Position numbers and translations under genes: made by a program
From: Geodermatophilus obscurus DSM 43160
GTDB lineage: Bacteria; Actinomycetota; Actinomycetes; Mycobacteriales; Geodermatophilaceae
Length of the DNA stretch: 64,000 bases
Assembly (NCBI RefSeq): GCF_000025345.1
Contig: NC_013757.1
Span: forward strand, 3,844,001-3,908,000
Direction: 5' to 3'
Notes under the pieces: generated by a model
The model's input: the letters and a program-made list of their open reading frames with translations, nothing else
What the model was told of the DNA's origin: nothing
Databases searched by the model: none
Shown: positions 8,102 to 16,717 of the stretch, one piece after another
Numbering within the stretch: the first letter of the stretch is position 1
How the letters are laid out: each line of letters starts with the position of its first letter

Positions 8102-9756
8102 GCAGCCGGGCCTGCCCGCAGGCGCTCTACACCTCGGCCAGCCGCACGCTGGAGGGGCCGGGTTTCGGCGTCTACGCGCACTCGGCGGACTGGCCGGCCG
8201 AGGTCGGCCGGACCCGCAAGGCGCTCGGCGCGCTGGTCGGCTTCCGGCCCGCGGACGGCGAGGCCTACGGAGTGCTCTTCCGCGGCACGGGCCGGGTGCT
8301 CTACCGCGCGGTCGCCGCCCGGGCCGACGGCTTCGGCCGCCCCGGCAACTACCTGGTGCACCTGCTGTGGGATGCCAGCGGCCGGCTCGGCGCCCGGGAA
8401 CTGCTGGCACTGCGCCGGGCCGGGCGGTTCCTCGACGCGCTGCCCGAGGACTCCTCCCCCACCGCCGAGCTGCCGCCGCTGCGGGTGGCGGCCGCCGACC
8501 GGGCCGCGCCGGCGCTCACCCCCGACGAGGTCGACGCGCTGACCCCGCCGCTGGCCGGGCTGCTGGCCACCCTCGCCCGGGGCGCGGGCAGCTGCGCGCT
8601 ACCCGTGCGGACGGCATCGGGACGGGAGGTGGCCGAGGTGCTCGTCGCCGTCCTGCCGCGCGCGCTGACCGCCGGCGTCTCGCTGCAGGCCGGCACGCGG
8701 GAGGACGACGGCGACACCGCGCCGGTGCGCGTGCAGCTCACCGACTCGCCGGCGCCGGCAGCGGCCGGGCCGCACGACACCGAGCGCGCCCGCACGCTGC
8801 TCGAGGCGGCGAGCAAGGGCGAGCTCGCGCCCGACGACCTGGCCGACCTGCGCCGGCTCGACGCGTGGCTGTTCGCCGACGCCTGGGCCGAGCAGGACGC
8901 CGCCGCGCTGTCGGCCGACCAGGTGGCGAGCGTGTTGGAGTCCTCGGCCGCGCCGGGCTGGCTGGCCCGGAGGAGCAACGCGGCCGTCGCCCTGGAGGCC
9001 GCCGCGGGCAGCCCGGCGGTCGAGGCGGCGCTGCGGGCGGCGGTGGACCGGTGGCCGGCGGTCGCCGAGCTGGTCCGCGGCCGGGTGCTGGCGGCGCTGC
9101 TGGACGAGGTGTTCGACGGCGCCGAGGGCCCGGCCGAGTTCTTCGTCGAGGTCGCCGGCATCGGGCAGCGGGACCTGTGCGCGGCGCTGGCCGACGAGGT
9201 GCGCCGCGGGCGCCGGGTGGACCGGCTCGACCGGGCGGCCGGCCTGCTGGTCGAGCAGGCGCTGACGCTCGGGGTGGACCTGCCGCTGCTGGGGCTCACC
9301 GGCGAGACGTGGGAGCTGGCGCTGCTGGCCACCCGCCGTCCGGTCGTGGGCGACGCGCTGGTCGCGCAGTGGCGGTCCGGCGGCGGGTGGACGGCCGAGC
9401 ACGGCGCGCTGCTCGGCCACCTGCTCGTCGCCGACCCCGGCTGGCTCGCCCGGCTGGGCGACGCCGTCCCGGTCTCGGCGCTGCCGGCGGCGCTGCGGTG
9501 GGCGGCGCTGCGCCTGGACGTGGCCGGCGTCGGGGCCCTGGCCGAGGCGGTCGCGACCGGGGACGGCGCCGGGCGCGGGTGGGCGCTGCGCGAGGTGGTG
9601 TTCGGCTCCGAGCTGCCGCCCGGCGACGTGGACCAGGTGCTCGGCCGGCGGCTGGAGCTGCTGCTCGTCGACGACGGCTGGCCGCGGGAGCTGGCCGAGT
9701 CGTTCGCCCGCAGCCGCGGCGACTCCCCGTTCCGCCGCCGTCGCCGCGCCGACTGA
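8098..9756 (+). CDS. GTPase-associated protein 1-like (GAP1-N2/GAP1-M)
   Basis: About 552 residues from the GTG at 8098, which overlaps the GTPase stop as GTGA. The first 100 residues carry the pattern I associate with GAP1-N2 domains: ALYTSASRTLEGPGFGVYAH, then FRPADGEAYGVLFR and GRPGNYLVHLLWD. The remainder is Ala/Leu-rich helical repeat-like sequence with many acidic residues and no membrane segment. Members of this family are proposed to regulate the neighbouring GTPase. Close translational coupling supports a complex. The family call is from memory of the motif; a profile search would settle it. Confidence 0.7.
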   Translation: MSSRACPQALYTSASRTLEGPGFGVYAHSADWPAEVGRTRKALGALVGFRPADGEAYGVLFRGTGRVLYRAVAARADGFGRPGNYLVHLLWDASGRLGARELLALRRAGRFLDALPEDSSPTAELPPLRVAAADRAAPALTPDEVDALTPPLAGLLATLARGAGSCALPVRTASGREVAEVLVAVLPRALTAGVSLQAGTREDDGDTAPVRVQLTDSPAPAAAGPHDTERARTLLEAASKGELAPDDLADLRRLDAWLFADAWAEQDAAALSADQVASVLESSAAPGWLARRSNAAVALEAAAGSPAVEAALRAAVDRWPAVAELVRGRVLAALLDEVFDGAEGPAEFFVEVAGIGQRDLCAALADEVRRGRRVDRLDRAAGLLVEQALTLGVDLPLLGLTGETWELALLATRRPVVGDALVAQWRSGGGWTAEHGALLGHLLVADPGWLARLGDAVPVSALPAALRWAALRLDVAGVGALAEAVATGDGAGRGWALREVVFGSELPPGDVDQVLGRRLELLLVDDGWPRELAESFARSRGDSPFRRRRRAD

Positions 9757-9831
9757 CGGAGCTCCTGCTCCCCAGGAGTCCCACCCGCACACCGCCGTCC
9801 CGTGCGCCCCGGGCTCCCCGGGCCCAGCCCC

Positions 9832-9837
9832 TAGCCT
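9832..9837 (+). promoter_or_regulatory. Candidate -10 box TAGCCT
   Basis: TAGCCT is followed by GGGAGGG and then a small gene at 9870. The same TAGCCT-then-SD arrangement precedes the kinase gene at 5604. No convincing -35 is visible. Confidence 0.35.
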
Positions 9838-9869
9838 CGGGAGGGACCACGCACGGAAGGACCCTCATC

Positions 9870-10040
9870 GTGGCCAAGCACCTGCTGGACGAGACCGCCG
9901 AGTTCGCGCTCCCCACCGCCGGGCGACACGCGGCGGACGGTGAGGACGACCCGGGCGACCGGACGCAGCGGTTCGTCGCCGGCGTGCGTCGCCAGCCGCC
10001 GGTCCCGGGCCGTGCGGAGGTCGACAACCGCTCCCGGTGA
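9870..10040 (+). CDS. Small hydrophilic protein, function unknown
   Basis: 56 residues (MAKHLLDETAEFALPTAG... ending DNRSR) from a GTG at 9870 with GGAAGG about 9 nt upstream. The reading frame keeps G/C third positions. It is acidic and hydrophilic with no membrane segment, and could be partly disordered. It lies 113 bp after the GAP1 gene behind its own TAGCCT box and ends just before a strong hairpin, which suggests a separate transcription unit. Confidence 0.45.
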   Translation: MAKHLLDETAEFALPTAGRHAADGEDDPGDRTQRFVAGVRRQPPVPGRAEVDNRSR

Positions 10041-10076
10041 CACCGCATCAACGCCCGGCCGACTTCTCCTCCGCAG

Positions 10077-10112
10077 CTCGTGCTCTGCCCACCGTGGTGG
10101 GCAGAGCACGAG
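10077..10112. terminator. Perfect 16-bp hairpin between convergent genes
   Basis: The arms at 10077-10092 and 10097-10112 are exact reverse complements with a 4-nt loop; the core is TCGTGCTCTGCCC. The small gene at 9870 and the phytochrome gene converge on it, so it should terminate both. There is no U-tract. The same core recurs at 16036-16069. Confidence 0.7.
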
Positions 10113-10186
10113 TTCCCGCGGGAGACACCTGTCGCGGCGGGTCCGGTGCGGCTCGAGCACGGCCCACGCCCTCGGTGTCTGCCGCC

Positions 10187-12403
10187 TCAGGTGCGGCCGA
10201 GGCCGACCAGCGTGACGTCGTCGGTGTCCGGCGGGTCGAGCGCGGCGAGCACGTCGTCCAGCAGCGCGTCGGGCTCGCTGCCGGCGGCGGCGGCGGCGCA
10301 CAGCGCGTCCAGCCGGTCCGGCAGCGGGACGTCGCGGCGCTCCACCAGGCCGTCGCTGTAGAGCAGCAGCCGATCGGGGCCGGCCAGCCGGAAGCGGGTC
10401 TCGGCGTAGTCCACCTCGTCGAGCAGACCCAGCGCCGGGCCCCGCCCCTCGCCGAGCAGCCGCACCCCGTCGACCGTCGCGTGCAGCACCGGCAGGTGGC
10501 CGGCGCTGGCGACGGCGACGTCCCCGGTCCCGGGGTCCAGCTCGGCGACGACCGCGGTGGCCAGCTCCCCGGGCAGCAGCGCCGCGATCACCTCGCCGAG
10601 CCCCTGCAGCGCGGCGGCGGGACCACGGTCGCGCAGCAGGTGGGCCCGCAGCGCGTGCCGCAGCTGCGCGGTGACCGAGGCGGCGGCGAGGCCGTGTCCG
10701 GCGACGTCCCCCAGCACGATCGCCAGCCGGCTGCTGGGCAGCGGCACCAGGTCGTACCAGTCGCCGCCGACGACGTCCGCGGCGCTGGGCCGGTAGCGGA
10801 CGGCCAGCGCGACGCCCGGGACCTCGGGCAGTGCTTCGAGCAGCAGCGTCCGCTGCAGCGCCGCGGCCAGCCGGTCGTCCTCGGTCGCCCGCTGCAGCGC
10901 CGACTCCGTCAGGTGCGCGGCCAGCGCCCGGGCGGCGGCGATCTCGTGCTGGTGCCACGGCGCCGCCGTTCCGCGCACCGTCTCCCGCCAGGCGGCGAAC
11001 GAGCGGCGCGGGCTCAGCCGGGGCCCGGTCCCGGTCTCGACCGTCTTGGGCGTGTGCGGGTTGCCGCCCCAGGTGACCTCGCGCGGGGTCTCCGGCCGGA
11101 ACCAGGCCAGGAAGTCGCCGCGCCCGCCGCCGACCTCGACGGCGAGCAGACCGCTGGCGGTGTCGGCGACGTCCGCGGCCGCGGGCACGAGGGTGCCGAG
11201 CGCGTCGGTGGCCGGGCGCCCCTGCGCCAGCAGAGCGGCGACCAGGCCGGGCACCCGATCGGCCGGCGGGGTGCTGCCCAGCAGGTGCAGCCGGCCGTCG
11301 AGGCGGACGGCGGCGCCGGCGGCGGGCAGCAGGTCCAGCGCCGTGGGCGTCCCCCCGGTGAGCGCCTGCGCCGGCGCCCGCGGGGTGCGGCCGAGCGCGG
11401 CGACCAGCTCGGCCTGCCGCTGGGCGACGGCGACCACGCGGCCCTGCTCGCCGGCCTCGACCGTGGTGTGCAGCAGCAGCGAGGCGGTCCGGCCGAGGAA
11501 CTCCGCGGCGACCCGGTCGGCGTAGGAGGGGCGGTGCGGGCCGCTGTAGGAGTGGCACGCGATCAGCCCCCACAGCCGGCCGCGGTCGACGAGCGAGACC
11601 GACATCGACGCGACGACGCCCATGTTGGCCAGGTACTCCAGGTGCACCGGCGAGACGCTGCGCAGCACGGCGGCGGAGAGGTCCAGGGGCCGGCCGGTGA
11701 CCGGGTTCGCGCCCGGCTCCAGCGGCACCGGCCGGTAGGTCGCGTCGGGGATCAGCCGCAGCCAGTTGGTGGCGTACAGCGCGCGGGCCTGGGCGGGGAT
11801 GTCGCTGGCCGGGTAGCGCAGGCCGAGGAAGGGCTCGAGGTCCGCGCGCCGGTCCTCGGCGACCACCTCGCCGTTCCACTCGGGGTCGAAGCGGTAGACC
11901 ATCACCCGGTCGAAGCCGGTGAGCGCCCGGACGTCGCGGGCCAGCGTCGCGGTGAGCTCCTCGAGGGTGCCGGCGGCCGACAGCCGCTGCAGCACCCGCG
12001 GCAGCCGCCGGTGCCAGGCCGCGCCGGCCTGCTCGGCGCCGGCGAGCGGCTCCCACTCGGTGACCAGCAGCCCGTCGGCGCGGTGGACGACGAGGTCGAG
12101 CTCCGAGCCGGCGACGGTCACCCGCAGCGGGTTGAGCTCGGTGAGGTCCCCGGCGAGGCCGGCGCGCAGCCGGTCGAGGTCGGCGGGGGCGAGCACGTCG
12201 GCCAGCGATGCCGGCTGCGTGCCCAGGACGTCGGCGGCGCCGGCCGAGGCGACGACGGCGAGGTCGGGCTCGGTGACCGCGAGCAGCGCGCCGTGCGGCT
12301 GGATCGCGCCGGGAACGGCGATCGGCTCATCGGCGCAGCGCTGCAGCGCGTCGTCGTCGACCCCGGGGACCTCGGGTCGGGGAGTGCTCGCGATCGACGT
12401 CAT
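10187..12403 (-). CDS. Bacteriophytochrome-SpoIIE (PP2C) light-regulated phosphatase
   Basis: 738 residues. The N-terminal PAS has the bilin-attachment cysteine of bacteriophytochromes (Cys23, followed by EPIAVPGAIQPHG). The GAF domain has PASDIP (about 198-203) and the His254 region SPVHLEYLANMG. The PHY tongue shows PRRSFAAW. The C-terminal ~200 residues are a SpoIIE/PP2C phosphatase (VVGGDWYDL, LGDVAGHG, LLYSDGLVERR, DDVTLVGL) instead of a histidine kinase. It should bind biliverdin and dephosphorylate a STAS anti-anti-sigma protein in response to red/far-red light. The STAS gene is 12 bp upstream in the same operon, with an RsbW homologue divergent from it. No biliverdin-making heme oxygenase is in the window. 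Confidence 0.93.
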   Translation of the reverse strand: MTSIASTPRPEVPGVDDDALQRCADEPIAVPGAIQPHGALLAVTEPDLAVVASAGAADVLGTQPASLADVLAPADLDRLRAGLAGDLTELNPLRVTVAGSELDLVVHRADGLLVTEWEPLAGAEQAGAAWHRRLPRVLQRLSAAGTLEELTATLARDVRALTGFDRVMVYRFDPEWNGEVVAEDRRADLEPFLGLRYPASDIPAQARALYATNWLRLIPDATYRPVPLEPGANPVTGRPLDLSAAVLRSVSPVHLEYLANMGVVASMSVSLVDRGRLWGLIACHSYSGPHRPSYADRVAAEFLGRTASLLLHTTVEAGEQGRVVAVAQRQAELVAALGRTPRAPAQALTGGTPTALDLLPAAGAAVRLDGRLHLLGSTPPADRVPGLVAALLAQGRPATDALGTLVPAAADVADTASGLLAVEVGGGRGDFLAWFRPETPREVTWGGNPHTPKTVETGTGPRLSPRRSFAAWRETVRGTAAPWHQHEIAAARALAAHLTESALQRATEDDRLAAALQRTLLLEALPEVPGVALAVRYRPSAADVVGGDWYDLVPLPSSRLAIVLGDVAGHGLAAASVTAQLRHALRAHLLRDRGPAAALQGLGEVIAALLPGELATAVVAELDPGTGDVAVASAGHLPVLHATVDGVRLLGEGRGPALGLLDEVDYAETRFRLAGPDRLLLYSDGLVERRDVPLPDRLDALCAAAAAGSEPDALLDDVLAALDPPDTDDVTLVGLGRT

Positions 12404-12415
12404 CGCCGCCCGACC

Positions 12416-12766
12416 CTACGGACCGACCTCGTCGTCCGTCAGGCTGGGCGACTCGACGATCGGCACCAGCGCCCGCAGGTCCAGCAGGTCCACCACCAGC
12501 CGCACCGGCCGGTTGGCACTGGGGCAGACCACCTCGAGGGAGACCCCGTCGGCAGCGGCGCGGCGGGCGATGCGCGCCAGCTGCCGCGCGCCCGAGCTGT
12601 CCATGAACGTCGTGTCGGTCAGGTCGACGACCAGGCACTGCGGCTGCTGGGACAGCTGGGACTCGAAGGCCTCCGCGAGGTGCGGGGCGGTCGCGATGTC
12701 CAGTTCGCCGCGTACTGTCAGCGCCGGCCGCCCGAGGACCGTCGTCCGTTCGACGTCGAACTGCAC
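12416..12766 (-). CDS. STAS anti-sigma factor antagonist (RsbV/SpoIIAA-like)
   Basis: 116 residues from a GTG with GGGAGGA upstream. It has the classical STAS core: LTVRGELDIATAP, then LVVDLTDTTFMDSSGARQL. Ser57 or Ser58 in DSSG is the expected site phosphorylated by the RsbW-type kinase and dephosphorylated by the PP2C. It is the first gene of an operon with the phytochrome phosphatase (gap 12 bp) and faces the RsbW gene across 73 bp. This makes a complete partner-switching set. A TAGGCT box read on the minus strand at 12803-12808 could be its -10. Confidence 0.93.
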   Translation of the reverse strand: MQFDVERTTVLGRPALTVRGELDIATAPHLAEAFESQLSQQPQCLVVDLTDTTFMDSSGARQLARIARRAAADGVSLEVVCPSANRPVRLVVDLLDLRALVPIVESPSLTDDEVGP

Positions 12767-12839
12767 GGCTCGGTCCTCCCATCGACGACGCGGAACCTGA
12801 GCAGCCTAGATGCCTTCGGGCGGGAGGGGTGGACGCGGC

Positions 12840-13271
12840 ATGGACATCGCCTTCACCGTCCACCTCCCGGTGGACACCGGCAGCGTCCCCTTCATCCGCG
12901 GGCTCTGCCGCCAGGCCCTGGAGCACCTCGATGTCGAGCGCACGGTGGTCGAGGAGATCTCGCTGGCGCTCACCGAGGCCTGCGCCAACGTCGTCCAGCA
13001 CGCCGGGGAGCACGTCCTGTACGAGGTCGCGGTGTCCATCGACGACCGGCTGTGCCGGATCAGCGTCGTCGACGACGGCGAGGGCTTCGACCCCGCCGCT
13101 CTCCCCGAGGGCGACGAGCGCACGCCGCTGGAGGACGGCCGCGGCCTGCTGCTCATGCAGGCGCTGGTCGACCGGCTGGACTTCCGGCACGAGCCCGACG
13201 GGCGGCACCGGGTCACGCTGGAGAAGCGGCTGACGCCGCGCCCGCCGCTGCGCCTGGTCGACCCCGCCTGA
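12840..13271 (+). CDS. RsbW-like serine kinase/anti-sigma factor (HATPase_c)
   Basis: 143 residues from ATG 12840, preferred over an in-frame ATG at 12810 because GGGAGGGG lies about 10 nt before it. The GHKL ATPase motifs are all visible: N box LTEACANVVQHA, G1 DDGEGFDP and G2 GRGLLLMQALVD. Proteins of this class phosphorylate a STAS antagonist and hold a sigma factor. It is divergent from the STAS/phytochrome operon and is followed 2 bp later by a PASTA kinase. No sigma factor gene is in the window, so the target is distal. Confidence 0.92.
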   Translation: MDIAFTVHLPVDTGSVPFIRGLCRQALEHLDVERTVVEEISLALTEACANVVQHAGEHVLYEVAVSIDDRLCRISVVDDGEGFDPAALPEGDERTPLEDGRGLLLMQALVDRLDFRHEPDGRHRVTLEKRLTPRPPLRLVDPA

Positions 13272-13273
13272 GC

Positions 13274-14779
13274 ATGGCGGCCGCAGGGGACGTCCTCCAG
13301 GACCGCTACGAGCTCCGGTCGCTCATCGCGACCGGCGGCATGGGCGAGGTGTGGCGCGCGCAGGACCGGGTGCTCGGCCGCGAGGTGGCGGCCAAGGTGC
13401 TCAAGAGCGAGTTCACCGGCGACCCGGTCTTCCTGACCCGCTTCCGCACCGAGGCGCGGCTGTCGGCCGGTCTCACCCACCCGAACGTCGCCGTCCTGCA
13501 CGACTACGGGGAGGTCGAGCCGGCGTCCCCCGGCGGCGACCGGCTGGTCTACCTGGTCATGGAGCTGGTCGACGGCGAGCCGCTGTCGGCGGTGCTGCGG
13601 CGGGAGGGGCGGCTGACGCCGGAGCGGACGCTGGAGCTGCTGGGCCAGGTCGCCGCCGGGCTGGGCGCCGCGCACGCGGCCGGGATCGTGCACCGCGACG
13701 TGAAGCCGGCCAACCTGCTGGTCCGCTCCGACGGCACCGTGAAGATCACCGACTTCGGCATCGCCTGGTCGGCCGCGAACGCCACCGTCACCCGCACCGG
13801 CCACGTCGTCGGGACGGCGCAGTACCTCGCGCCGGAGCTGGTGCAGGGGCAGAAGGCCACCCCCGCCGTCGACGTCTACGCGTGGGGCACGGTCGCCTAC
13901 GAGTGCCTCGCCGGCCGCCGTCCCTTCGACGGACCGGACCCGGTCGAGGTCGCGATGCGGCGGGTCTCGGAGACGCCCGCGCCGCTGCCGGCCGACGTCC
14001 CCGCACCGGTCCGCGAGCTGGTCGAGCGCACCCTCGCCACCGATCCGGCCACGCGGATCCCGGACGGCGCCGCGCTGGTCGCCGCCGTCGCCGACGCCGC
14101 CGCGGGCCGCGCACCCGAGCCGGCCGACGAGCGGACGGCGACCCGCGTGCTGCCCGTCGTCCCCGCACCCCAGCCGGCCACCGCGACGCTGCCGGTCAGC
14201 CCGGTCGCGGCCGCCGCCGTCGCCCCGGTCGTCCCCGGGCTCGACGACGAGGAGGCCGAGGAGGCCGACGACCGCGGCCCGGTGCGCCGGCTGGTGGTGC
14301 CGGTGCTCGTCGGGCTGGTGGCCACCGCGCTCGTCGTCACCGGGCTGGTGCTCGGCTCGCGCGACGTCCCGGCCCCCGCGGCCCCGGCGGCCGCTCCCGC
14401 GACGACCGCGCCGGTGACGTCCGCGGCGCCGCGGGTCACGGGCACCTTCGTCCGGGTGGACCCGGCCGCGCACGTCGGTTCGTCGGTGGCCGAGGTGCAC
14501 GCGTGGCTCACCGGCCTGGACCTGACGGTCGCGCTGGTCGCCGTCGAACGGGCCGACGTCCCCGCCGGGCAGGTCCTCGCGCTGGCACCGACCGGTGAGG
14601 TCCCGGTCGGGACGACGGTGACGGTCACCCACGCGGTCCCCCCGCCGCCGCCTCCCCCGCCGGCACCGGCGCCCACGGCCGCACCGACCGCCGGGTCGGG
14701 AAGCGACGACGGGGACCGCGGGAAGGACAAGGAGAAGGACGGGGACCGCGGACGCGGTCGCGACAAGCACGACGACTGA
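13274..14779 (+). CDS. PASTA-domain Ser/Thr protein kinase (PknB-like)
   Basis: 501 residues. Kinase domain: glycine loop GGMGEVW, Lys41 in AAKVLK, HRDVKPAN from about 140, DFG at about 160, APE-equivalent LAPELV. A Pro/Ala linker follows, then a transmembrane helix at about 341-361 and an extracytoplasmic part with one recognisable PASTA-like repeat (about 390-456, including a VPVGTTVTV motif). The tail is odd: a run of eight prolines, then a highly charged Asp/Lys/Arg stretch ending KHDD. PknB-type kinases sense muropeptides and control growth and cell-wall synthesis. It starts 2 bp after the RsbW gene, so it may feed into the same partner switch. Confidence 0.92.
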   Translation: MAAAGDVLQDRYELRSLIATGGMGEVWRAQDRVLGREVAAKVLKSEFTGDPVFLTRFRTEARLSAGLTHPNVAVLHDYGEVEPASPGGDRLVYLVMELVDGEPLSAVLRREGRLTPERTLELLGQVAAGLGAAHAAGIVHRDVKPANLLVRSDGTVKITDFGIAWSAANATVTRTGHVVGTAQYLAPELVQGQKATPAVDVYAWGTVAYECLAGRRPFDGPDPVEVAMRRVSETPAPLPADVPAPVRELVERTLATDPATRIPDGAALVAAVADAAAGRAPEPADERTATRVLPVVPAPQPATATLPVSPVAAAAVAPVVPGLDDEEAEEADDRGPVRRLVVPVLVGLVATALVVTGLVLGSRDVPAPAAPAAAPATTAPVTSAAPRVTGTFVRVDPAAHVGSSVAEVHAWLTGLDLTVALVAVERADVPAGQVLALAPTGEVPVGTTVTVTHAVPPPPPPPPAPAPTAAPTAGSGSDDGDRGKDKEKDGDRGRGRDKHDD

Positions 14780-14874
14780 CCGCCTCGACCGGGTAGTGCG
14801 TGGAGCGACGGCGGGGCTGACCTGCCCCACCGCCGCGCCACCCACCCGGGACGAGAGGGCCACGACCAGAAGCC

Positions 14875-16032
14875 ATGGAGAAGATCAACGACCGGCTGCT
14901 CAACTGGGCGTCGATCCTCGAGCCAACCACCCGCACGCAGGCCGAGCGCACCGCCTCGATGCCGTTCATCCACCCGCACGTGGCGCTGATGCCCGACGCG
15001 CACCTCGGGCTGGGGGCCACCGTCGGCTCGGTGATCCCGACCGACCGGGCCGTCATCCCGGCGGCGGTGGGGGTGGACATCGGCTGCGGGATGATGGCGG
15101 TGCGCACGCAGTTCACCGGCGACGACGTCCGCGGCCGGAACCTGGCGACGCTGCACGAGCAGGTCTCCCGGGCCATCCCGCTGTCGGCCGGCCGCTACAA
15201 CAAGAAGCTGCGCGAGACCGCGGCGGCGCGGGTCGAGGAGCTGCGCGACCTGCCGGGTGCCGCGCAGGCCGACGGCGTCGCGCACAACTGGCCGCTGCAG
15301 CTGGGCTCGCTGGGGTCGGGCAACCACTTCATCGAGGTCTGCCTCGACGAGGCCGACCGGGTGTGGCTGTTCCTGCACTCGGGCTCGCGCGGCGTGGGCA
15401 ACCGGCTGGCGTCCAAGCACATCCGGGTGGCGCAGGAGCGGTGCGCCGACAGGGACCTGCCCGACCGCGACCTCGCCTACCTGAAGGAGGGAACGCCGGA
15501 GTTCGACGCCTACATCGAGGCGCTGCACTGGGCGCAGCGGTTCGCCGCGCTGAACCGCGAGGAGATGATGGACCGCCTCGCCGAGCAGGTCTCCCGCTTC
15601 CTCACCGAGGAGGTGCACCGGGCGCAGGTCGTGCAGTGCCACCACAACTACACCGAGCGGGAGACCCACCACGGCACCGAGGTGTGGCTGTCCCGCAAGG
15701 GCGCGATCTCCGCGCGGACCGGGCAGTGGGGGCTGATCCCCGGCTCGATGGGCGCGGCGTCCTACGTCGTCGTCGGCAAGGGGAACGTCGAGTCGCTGAC
15801 CTCGGCGCCGCACGGCGCCGGGCGCAACCACTCGCGGGGTGCCGCGCGGCGGATGTTCACCCGCGCCGACCTCGACCGGCGCATGCGGGGCATCGCCTGG
15901 GGCCGCTCGGACGCCTTCCTCGACGAGCACCCCGACGCGTACAAGCCCATCGACCAGGTCATGGCCGACGCGGCCGACCTGGTGGAGGTGCGGCACACGC
16001 TGCGCCAGGTGGTCAACGTCAAGGGCGACTGA
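14875..16032 (+). CDS. rtcB: RNA-splicing ligase RtcB
   Basis: 385 residues, typical for the shorter bacterial RtcB clade. RtcB joins 2',3'-cyclic phosphate and 5'-OH RNA ends through a guanylylated histidine with Mn2+. All core motifs are present: LMPDAHLGLGATVGSV, VDIGCGM with the metal cysteine, GSGNHFIEV, HSGSRGVGN, HHNY, and HGAGRNHSR with the likely guanylylated His313. The start has no strong Shine-Dalgarno sequence (ACCAGAAGCC). It stands alone: neither archease nor an RtcR/RtcA gene is nearby. A strong hairpin terminates it. Confidence 0.95.
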   Translation: MEKINDRLLNWASILEPTTRTQAERTASMPFIHPHVALMPDAHLGLGATVGSVIPTDRAVIPAAVGVDIGCGMMAVRTQFTGDDVRGRNLATLHEQVSRAIPLSAGRYNKKLRETAAARVEELRDLPGAAQADGVAHNWPLQLGSLGSGNHFIEVCLDEADRVWLFLHSGSRGVGNRLASKHIRVAQERCADRDLPDRDLAYLKEGTPEFDAYIEALHWAQRFAALNREEMMDRLAEQVSRFLTEEVHRAQVVQCHHNYTERETHHGTEVWLSRKGAISARTGQWGLIPGSMGAASYVVVGKGNVESLTSAPHGAGRNHSRGAARRMFTRADLDRRMRGIAWGRSDAFLDEHPDAYKPIDQVMADAADLVEVRHTLRQVVNVKGD

Positions 16033-16035
16033 AGG

Positions 16036-16069
16036 TCGTGCTCTGCCCGCGATCGTGGGCAGAGCACGA
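16036..16069. terminator. 13-bp hairpin between convergent genes
   Basis: The arms TCGTGCTCTGCCC (16036-16048) and its exact complement (16057-16069) flank an 8-nt loop, just after rtcB and just before the minus-strand cupin stop. It shares the 13-bp arm with the hairpin at 10077-10112. Confidence 0.7.
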
Positions 16070-16082
16070 GCGTGGCGGTGGC

Positions 16083-16439
16083 TCAGTCGGGTGGGGCGTC
16101 CCGGCCGGCCTGCTGCGCGGGCGGGGAGGTGGCCTCCACCGCGGTAAAGGCCTCGACGATCTCGTAGGTGTGGCTCACCCCGGCCGGCACCACCCAGGAG
16201 TCGCCCGGCCCCAGCTCCAGCGTCTGGTCCTCGGCGCGCAGCCGGGCCCGCCCGGTGACGACGTACCCCACCGTCTCGTACTCCCGGGCTGCCTCGGGCT
16301 TGCCCTCGCTGGGCGGCTGCGCGGCCCACAGGCGCATCCCGACCTGGGCACCCGCGGCCAGGTACCGCTGCCCCATCTGTCCGGCTTCCACGTCCGCGGC
16401 CTCGACCTTGCTGACGCGGCCGCTCGTCGTCTCGCTCAC
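16083..16439 (-). CDS. Small cupin protein
   Basis: About 118 residues from a GTG at 16439; a TTG at 16472 would extend it. A single cupin barrel is visible: ETVGYVVTGRARL, then LGPGDSWVVPAGVSHTYE. The first motif lacks the usual HxH metal ligands, so metal binding may be partial. The C-terminal tail is Pro/Ala-rich. It converges with rtcB. The ligand is unknown. Confidence 0.8.
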   Translation of the reverse strand: MSETTSGRVSKVEAADVEAGQMGQRYLAAGAQVGMRLWAAQPPSEGKPEAAREYETVGYVVTGRARLRAEDQTLELGPGDSWVVPAGVSHTYEIVEAFTAVEATSPPAQQAGRDAPPD

Positions 16440-16717
16440 GGACGACGAGCTACCCCGACCGGCGCCCCGCAAGCCTCGCTCCAGCCGAACCGTGGTGGGC
16501 CGGCGCGGCCGCGGCGCCCGGGTGGCGCGGGCCGCGCCATTGGGGTCACCGGCGTGTCGGCACGGTGCGGGTTGCGCACCATCGGATCGTGCGCTGGCTG
16601 ACCGGCGGGCGACTGGTTACCGTTGTCGTCGGTCGAACCACCGGCCGGGACGCTCAGTCCGCAGCAATGCGTCGGCCGGTCGCACGGTCGTCACCGCGTT
16701 CCCCAGGGAGACACGCA

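Noticed and set aside
10037-13273. Long plus-strand frame antisense to the phytochrome operon that runs into the PASTA kinase
   Set aside because: It is an open shadow with Gln/Gly/Val-rich composition. The kinase begins at ATG 13274, just after the RsbW stop.
14641-14779. Proline run and charged tail of the PASTA kinase as a possible frameshift
   Set aside because: The frame remains G/C-biased and ends cleanly before the rtcB leader. Low-complexity tails are common in these kinases.
16083-16472. TTG at 16472 as the start of the cupin gene
   Set aside because: It adds 11 Ser/Arg-rich residues outside the fold. GTG 16439 gives a normal N-terminus.
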